Positions 60,827 through 64,000 of a stretch of DNA of 64,000 bases are shown here, one piece after another (position 1 is the stretch's first letter; each line of letters starts with the position of its first letter). The notes beneath the pieces were generated by a model. It saw only the letters and a list, made by a program, of their open reading frames with translations, searched no databases and was not told the origin of the DNA. Position numbers and translations under genes: made by a program. This stretch comes from JAVBMU01 sp031551755 (GTDB taxonomy: Bacteria; Actinomycetota; Actinomycetes; Actinomycetales; Cellulomonadaceae): assembly GCA_031551755.1 (NCBI GenBank), contig JAVBNE010000078.1:1-64000 (forward strand). Direction: 5' to 3'.

Positions 60827-62416
60827 GTGCCTCGAATCGATTCGATGACCAGTCGTCGTCGTGGTGTCGAATCCTTTCGACCTCACCATGATGGTGTGGA
60901 TCCCCGCGCCCAACGTGCGCTCCTCGGGCTGTTCCTGCTCAACGGACTGATGGCCTCGAACTGGCTGGCTCGGATCCCCGCAGTGCGCGACTGTCTGGGC
61001 CTGACACCGGCCGAGCTCGGGCTGCTGCTGCCCATTGGCGCGGTGGGTTCGGTGGTGGCCGTGTCGGTCGCCGGCCTGGTGGTAGCCAGAATCGGCGGTC
61101 GCACCACCCTCCTGATCTCGACCTCCGCCCACGCAGCGGCCTTCACCATGCTCGGCCTCGGCCCGGCCCTGGGCGAGGTGAAGCTGCTGGCGGCCGGCCT
61201 GTTCGTCAACGGCATGGCCTTCGCAATCGGGAACCTGCCGATCAACGTGGAGAGTGCCGGAATGGAGCGCCGGGCCGGGCGGACCATGCTGCCGCATTTC
61301 CATGCGGCCTTCAGCATCGGATGCGTCCTCGGTTCGCTGGCCGGTGCGGCCTGCGCCTACCTCGGGGTCAGTGTGCTCGTGCAATTCTCCACCGCGGCCG
61401 TGGTGGTCGTGGTCTGGCGGCTGCCGGTGATCGACCGGGTGATTCACGACACCCGGCGACACGGCGTCCTCGGTGTCCCGGCACCGGAGCCAAGACCGGT
61501 CCCATCCGCCGGGACTCGTGCGCCCGCACCCGCAACACCCGCGGAGCCACGGCCCCGGGTGGGTATCGCTGCGACCCTGGGTGCTTGGCGGGAGCCCCGC
61601 ACGTTGATCCTGGGGTTCATCGTGCTTAGTGCGGCGATCTCCGAAGGGGCCGCGAATGAATGGCTCTCCCTGGCCGTCGTTGACGGTTTCACCACACCCG
61701 ATGCTGTCGGCGCGGCTGTTTTCGGGTCGTTCGTCGGGGCAATGACGGTCATGCGGGCCTCCGGGAGCCGGATCATCGACCGTTTCGGCCGGGTCGTGGT
61801 GGTCCGGGCCTCCGCGGTCGCCGGTGTGGTGGGCCTGATGTCCTTCGTCTTGGCGCCGGCCCTGCCCCTGGCTGTGGCGGGCGCCGTGGTGTGGGGGGCG
61901 GGGGCCGCTCTTGTGGTCCCGCTCGCGATCGCAGCTGCGTCCGACGATCCGGTCAAGGCAGCGGGCCGGGTGGCAGTGGTCTGTGGTTTCGCCCCGCTAG
62001 CCTCGTTGACCGCGTCCCCGCTGCTGGGCGCTGTCGCGGACCGAGTCGGCGTCCGGCACGCCCTACTGGCGGTGCTCGTCGTGATCCTCGCCGTCGGGAT
62101 CCTGGGTTCGCACGTCGCCCCCAGCGGCCCTCGGAAGGCCACACGGCCCGCTGCCGACCCAGCTGCTGATTCCACCGTGGATACACCCCCGGTGGCCGCT
62201 GCCGCCGTTTCCAAGGCCATCGTGAATACCGACGCCGTGGCGATTCTCGCTGACCCCGCCGGTGACACCACCATTGGGTCCGTCCCGGTCAACACCCTTG
62301 CTGCGCGGTGGCAACGGTTCCGCCGGCAGGCGGCCCAGGGTTCGGCGAGCGACCGGCGACCCGGCACCCGTACCCTGACCCGACGCCGCAAGACCCGGGA
62401 GGTGACCCACGTATGA
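60827..62416 (+). CDS. MFS transporter 1 (YbjJ-like)
   Basis: Up to 529 residues from GTG 60827; GTG 60896 (506 residues) is more likely because two operator-like palindromes lie in between. Twelve helices are expected. LFLLNGLMASNWLARIPAVRDCLGLTPAELGLLL and ERRAGRTMLPHFHAAFSIGCVLGSLAG match the YbjJ-type MFS family. A ~110-residue hydrophilic tail, with part of a central loop, is low complexity. It overlaps its paralogue by 4 bp. Confidence 0.82.
   Translation: MPRIDSMTSRRRGVESFRPHHDGVDPRAQRALLGLFLLNGLMASNWLARIPAVRDCLGLTPAELGLLLPIGAVGSVVAVSVAGLVVARIGGRTTLLISTSAHAAAFTMLGLGPALGEVKLLAAGLFVNGMAFAIGNLPINVESAGMERRAGRTMLPHFHAAFSIGCVLGSLAGAACAYLGVSVLVQFSTAAVVVVVWRLPVIDRVIHDTRRHGVLGVPAPEPRPVPSAGTRAPAPATPAEPRPRVGIAATLGAWREPRTLILGFIVLSAAISEGAANEWLSLAVVDGFTTPDAVGAAVFGSFVGAMTVMRASGSRIIDRFGRVVVVRASAVAGVVGLMSFVLAPALPLAVAGAVVWGAGAALVVPLAIAAASDDPVKAAGRVAVVCGFAPLASLTASPLLGAVADRVGVRHALLAVLVVILAVGILGSHVAPSGPRKATRPAADPAADSTVDTPPVAAAAVSKAIVNTDAVAILADPAGDTTIGSVPVNTLAARWQRFRRQAAQGSASDRRPGTRTLTRRRKTREVTHV
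60832..60845. promoter_or_regulatory. Probable LacI-type operator 1
   Basis: TCGAATCGATTCGA is a perfect 14-bp palindrome with a central CG, the form typical of LacI-family operators. A second, nearly identical site lies 35 bp downstream (centre to centre). It falls inside the longest MFS reading frame, implying a later start for that gene. Confidence 0.65.
60866..60881. promoter_or_regulatory. Probable LacI-type operator 2
   Basis: GTCGAA-TCCT-TTCGAC is an inverted repeat whose inner 14 bases match operator 1 at 12 positions. Two sites ~35 bp apart on nearly the same DNA face would suit cooperative binding. Confidence 0.6.
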
Positions 62417-63783
62417 TTGCTGCCGCCGATGAGAGCACGCCTGCCCGCAGCCTGACCACAGCGATGTGGGCCGTCTTCGCGGTCTTCTTCCTGAATGGCT
62501 TCAACTTCGCGAGCTGGGCCTCGCGATTGCCCGCCGTTCGCTCCGGGCTGGACTTCTCCAAGGCGGACATGGGGCTTCTCCTGCTCTTCATCGCCGTGGG
62601 GTCGATTCTCGCCTTGCCGCTGTCCGGTTTGGTCGTCCAGCGGCTCGGGGCACCCCGAGCCGTGGTGGGTTTCGCCGCGGTCAATACGGCGGGGTTGATC
62701 GCGGCGGTCGTGGGCGTCTCGCAGGGTGCACCGATGATTGTGCGTGCGGGACTCTTCCTGGCCGGGATCGGCACCGGGGTCTGGGATGCCGCGATGAACC
62801 TCGAGGGTGCTGCTGTGGAGCAGCATCTCGGCAAGGCGATCATGCCGCGCTTCCACGCCGGGTTCTCCTTCGGCACTGTGGCCGGCGCAGGGGTCGGGGG
62901 ACTTGCGGCAGTGCTCGACGCGCCGCTCGCGGTCCATCTGGCCATCGCGTTGGCGATCTCATTGGTCGCCGTCGTGTGGTGCGTGCGTTTCTTCCTGCCG
63001 ACGACGGCGAAGGCTGGCGTGATTGCCGATCCGCCCCCGGCTGACGCCGAGGGCGCGGCCTCCGTGGGCCGGGACTTCGCCCAGCCGCCCCCGGCCCCCA
63101 GTGAGCCAGTCCGGTCGAGGGTCACCGGATCACAGCCAGAGGCAGTCCCAGGCAGGACGCGGACTGCGATCAACGCATGGACGGAGCCGCGCACCTTGCT
63201 GATCGGCGTGGTGGTCCTCGCTGCTGCCCTCACCGAGGGCGCCGCCAACGACTGGGTCGGGCTGGCCATTGTCGACGGCTTCAAGGTTGGGGACTCGGTG
63301 GGGGCCTTCGGCCTGGCGATCTTCCTGGCGGCGATGACGAGCATGCGGTTACTCGGCACCGGGCTGCTGGACCGTTTCGGTCGGGTGTTCGTATTGCGCC
63401 TGTCCGCCGGGCTGGCGGGGATCGGCATCGTGCTCTTCACGCTGGTGCCGTATCTGCCGGTGGCGCTCGTCGGGGTCGCCATCTGGGGGACCGGGGCGGC
63501 CCTCGGCTTCCCGGTGGGGATGAGCGCGGCCTCCGACGACCCGGTACGGGCGGCCAGCCGGGTTTCGGTGGTCGCCACAATCGGCTACTCGGCATTCTTC
63601 ATGGGTCCGCCGCTCATCGGCTTGCTGGCTGAGCAGGTCGGCTACCAGCATGCGTTGTTGGTCATCGCGGTGCCGATCGCGCTGGGCCTCCTCGTCGCCG
63701 GTGCTGCTCGGCCGCTCCCGACGGCGGTCGGCTCGCGTGCGCTGGATACCTCCGACGGGCCGATGTCCCACGGTGTGCCGTAG
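62413..63783 (+). CDS. MFS transporter 2 (YbjJ-like), tandem paralogue
   Basis: 456 residues from ATG 62413 (ATGA overlap). Twelve helices. LNGFNFASWASRLPAVRSGLDFSKADMGLLLL and GKAIMPRFHAGFSFGTVAGAGVGG align with the first transporter, showing an old tandem duplication. The two may act alone or as partners. Sugar-like substrates are suggested by the LacI-type regulator, not by the protein itself. Confidence 0.82.
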   Translation: MIAAADESTPARSLTTAMWAVFAVFFLNGFNFASWASRLPAVRSGLDFSKADMGLLLLFIAVGSILALPLSGLVVQRLGAPRAVVGFAAVNTAGLIAAVVGVSQGAPMIVRAGLFLAGIGTGVWDAAMNLEGAAVEQHLGKAIMPRFHAGFSFGTVAGAGVGGLAAVLDAPLAVHLAIALAISLVAVVWCVRFFLPTTAKAGVIADPPPADAEGAASVGRDFAQPPPAPSEPVRSRVTGSQPEAVPGRTRTAINAWTEPRTLLIGVVVLAAALTEGAANDWVGLAIVDGFKVGDSVGAFGLAIFLAAMTSMRLLGTGLLDRFGRVFVLRLSAGLAGIGIVLFTLVPYLPVALVGVAIWGTGAALGFPVGMSAASDDPVRAASRVSVVATIGYSAFFMGPPLIGLLAEQVGYQHALLVIAVPIALGLLVAGAARPLPTAVGSRALDTSDGPMSHGVP

Positions 63784-63890
63784 GCCGGATGGTGCCTCAG
63801 ATGACCGCCCCGGGTGGTTCGCTGGGCGCCGACAGGCCGCGGTGCGGCCGGTCACCGCGGGTGGCAGGCACTGCAGGTGGGCGCCGACAT

Positions 63891-63896
63891 TAGGCT
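63891..63896 (+). promoter_or_regulatory. Possible -10 element of a leaderless murB transcript
   Basis: TAGGCT fits the actinobacterial TANNNT -10 and ends 6 bp before the murB ATG, which would make the A of ATG the transcript start. No -35 is evident and no ribosome site is seen, in keeping with a leaderless mRNA. Confidence 0.35.
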
Positions 63897-63902
63897 GGTC
63901 CG

Positions 63903-64000
63903 ATGACCTCTGCGCTTCTGGTGCCCACCCTGGCCGACCTCACCACCATGCGCGTCGGTGGTCCGGCGGATCGCTACGTCGAGGTCGCCAGCGAGGCTGA
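63903..64000 (+). CDS. murB: UDP-N-acetylenolpyruvoylglucosamine reductase, 5' end (partial)
   Basis: Only the first 32 codons lie in the window. LVPTLADLTTMRVGGPADRYVEV matches the N-terminus of actinobacterial MurB, with the T-x-R-V-G-G-P flavin-binding turn. MurB makes UDP-MurNAc for peptidoglycan. Confidence 0.85.
   Translation, partial: MTSALLVPTLADLTTMRVGGPADRYVEVASEA

Overview
The window is high-GC DNA from an actinobacterium. The evidence is a 14-gene NADH dehydrogenase operon placed between menaquinone genes and a polyprenyl synthase, GTG/ATG starts with 1-4 bp overlaps, WXG100/FtsK secretion genes, and the order tRNA-Thr, tRNA-Met, rpmG, two MaoC-type dehydratases, murB. A member of the Micrococcales (Dermatophilaceae/Intrasporangiaceae-like) is my best guess, but the sequence alone does not settle it.

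Region 1 (1-3247) is accessory. The right end of an IS3-family element abuts a gene for a secreted-effector-like alpha/beta hydrolase (DUF1023 type with a WXG-like N-terminus). It is followed by two nearly identical lipoprotein genes that arose by a ~730 bp tandem duplication. Region 2 (3244-25078) is respiratory core. It holds isochorismate synthase (menF, minus strand), menG, a small membrane protein, a geranylgeranyl-reductase-type flavoprotein (menJ-like), nuoA to nuoN, and a long-chain polyprenyl diphosphate synthase. These genes make the menaquinone head group and side chain and the complex I that reduces it. A consensus CRP/GlxR-type site (TGTGA-N6-TCACA) lies upstream of the menJ-like/nuo block.

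Region 3 (25410-52995) is the most interesting part. It is a long, almost entirely plus-strand block. It starts with a 2025-residue surface protein with Ig-like and Fn3 repeats, a MoxR ATPase, a DUF58 protein, and a transglutaminase-like membrane protein that lacks the catalytic cysteine. Next come a zinc-ribbon/RDD/FHA protein, a PP2C phosphatase, a second FHA protein, a membrane Ser/Thr kinase and a degenerate-FHA/winged-helix protein. It ends with an EssC-like FtsK/SpoIIIE secretion ATPase with its own FHA domain, WXG100-type proteins, a putative substrate, and several small membrane or unknown proteins. I read it as a phospho-threonine-regulated type VII-like secretion and surface-assembly locus without EccB, EccD, EccE or mycosin. 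Its tail is interrupted by a 446 bp cassette with IS5-type inverted repeats, a CTAG target duplication, a frameshifted cbrC-like gene and a transposase fragment.

Region 4 (53068-64000) is mostly housekeeping: an FprA-like ferredoxin-NADP reductase, HtpX protease, a HAD phosphatase, YajQ, a RarD-type transporter, tRNA-Tyr, tRNA-Thr, tRNA-Met, rpmG and hadA/hadB-like genes. A LacI-family regulator follows, divergent from two tandem MFS transporters, with a set of strong palindromes between and just inside them. The first 98 bp of murB close the window.
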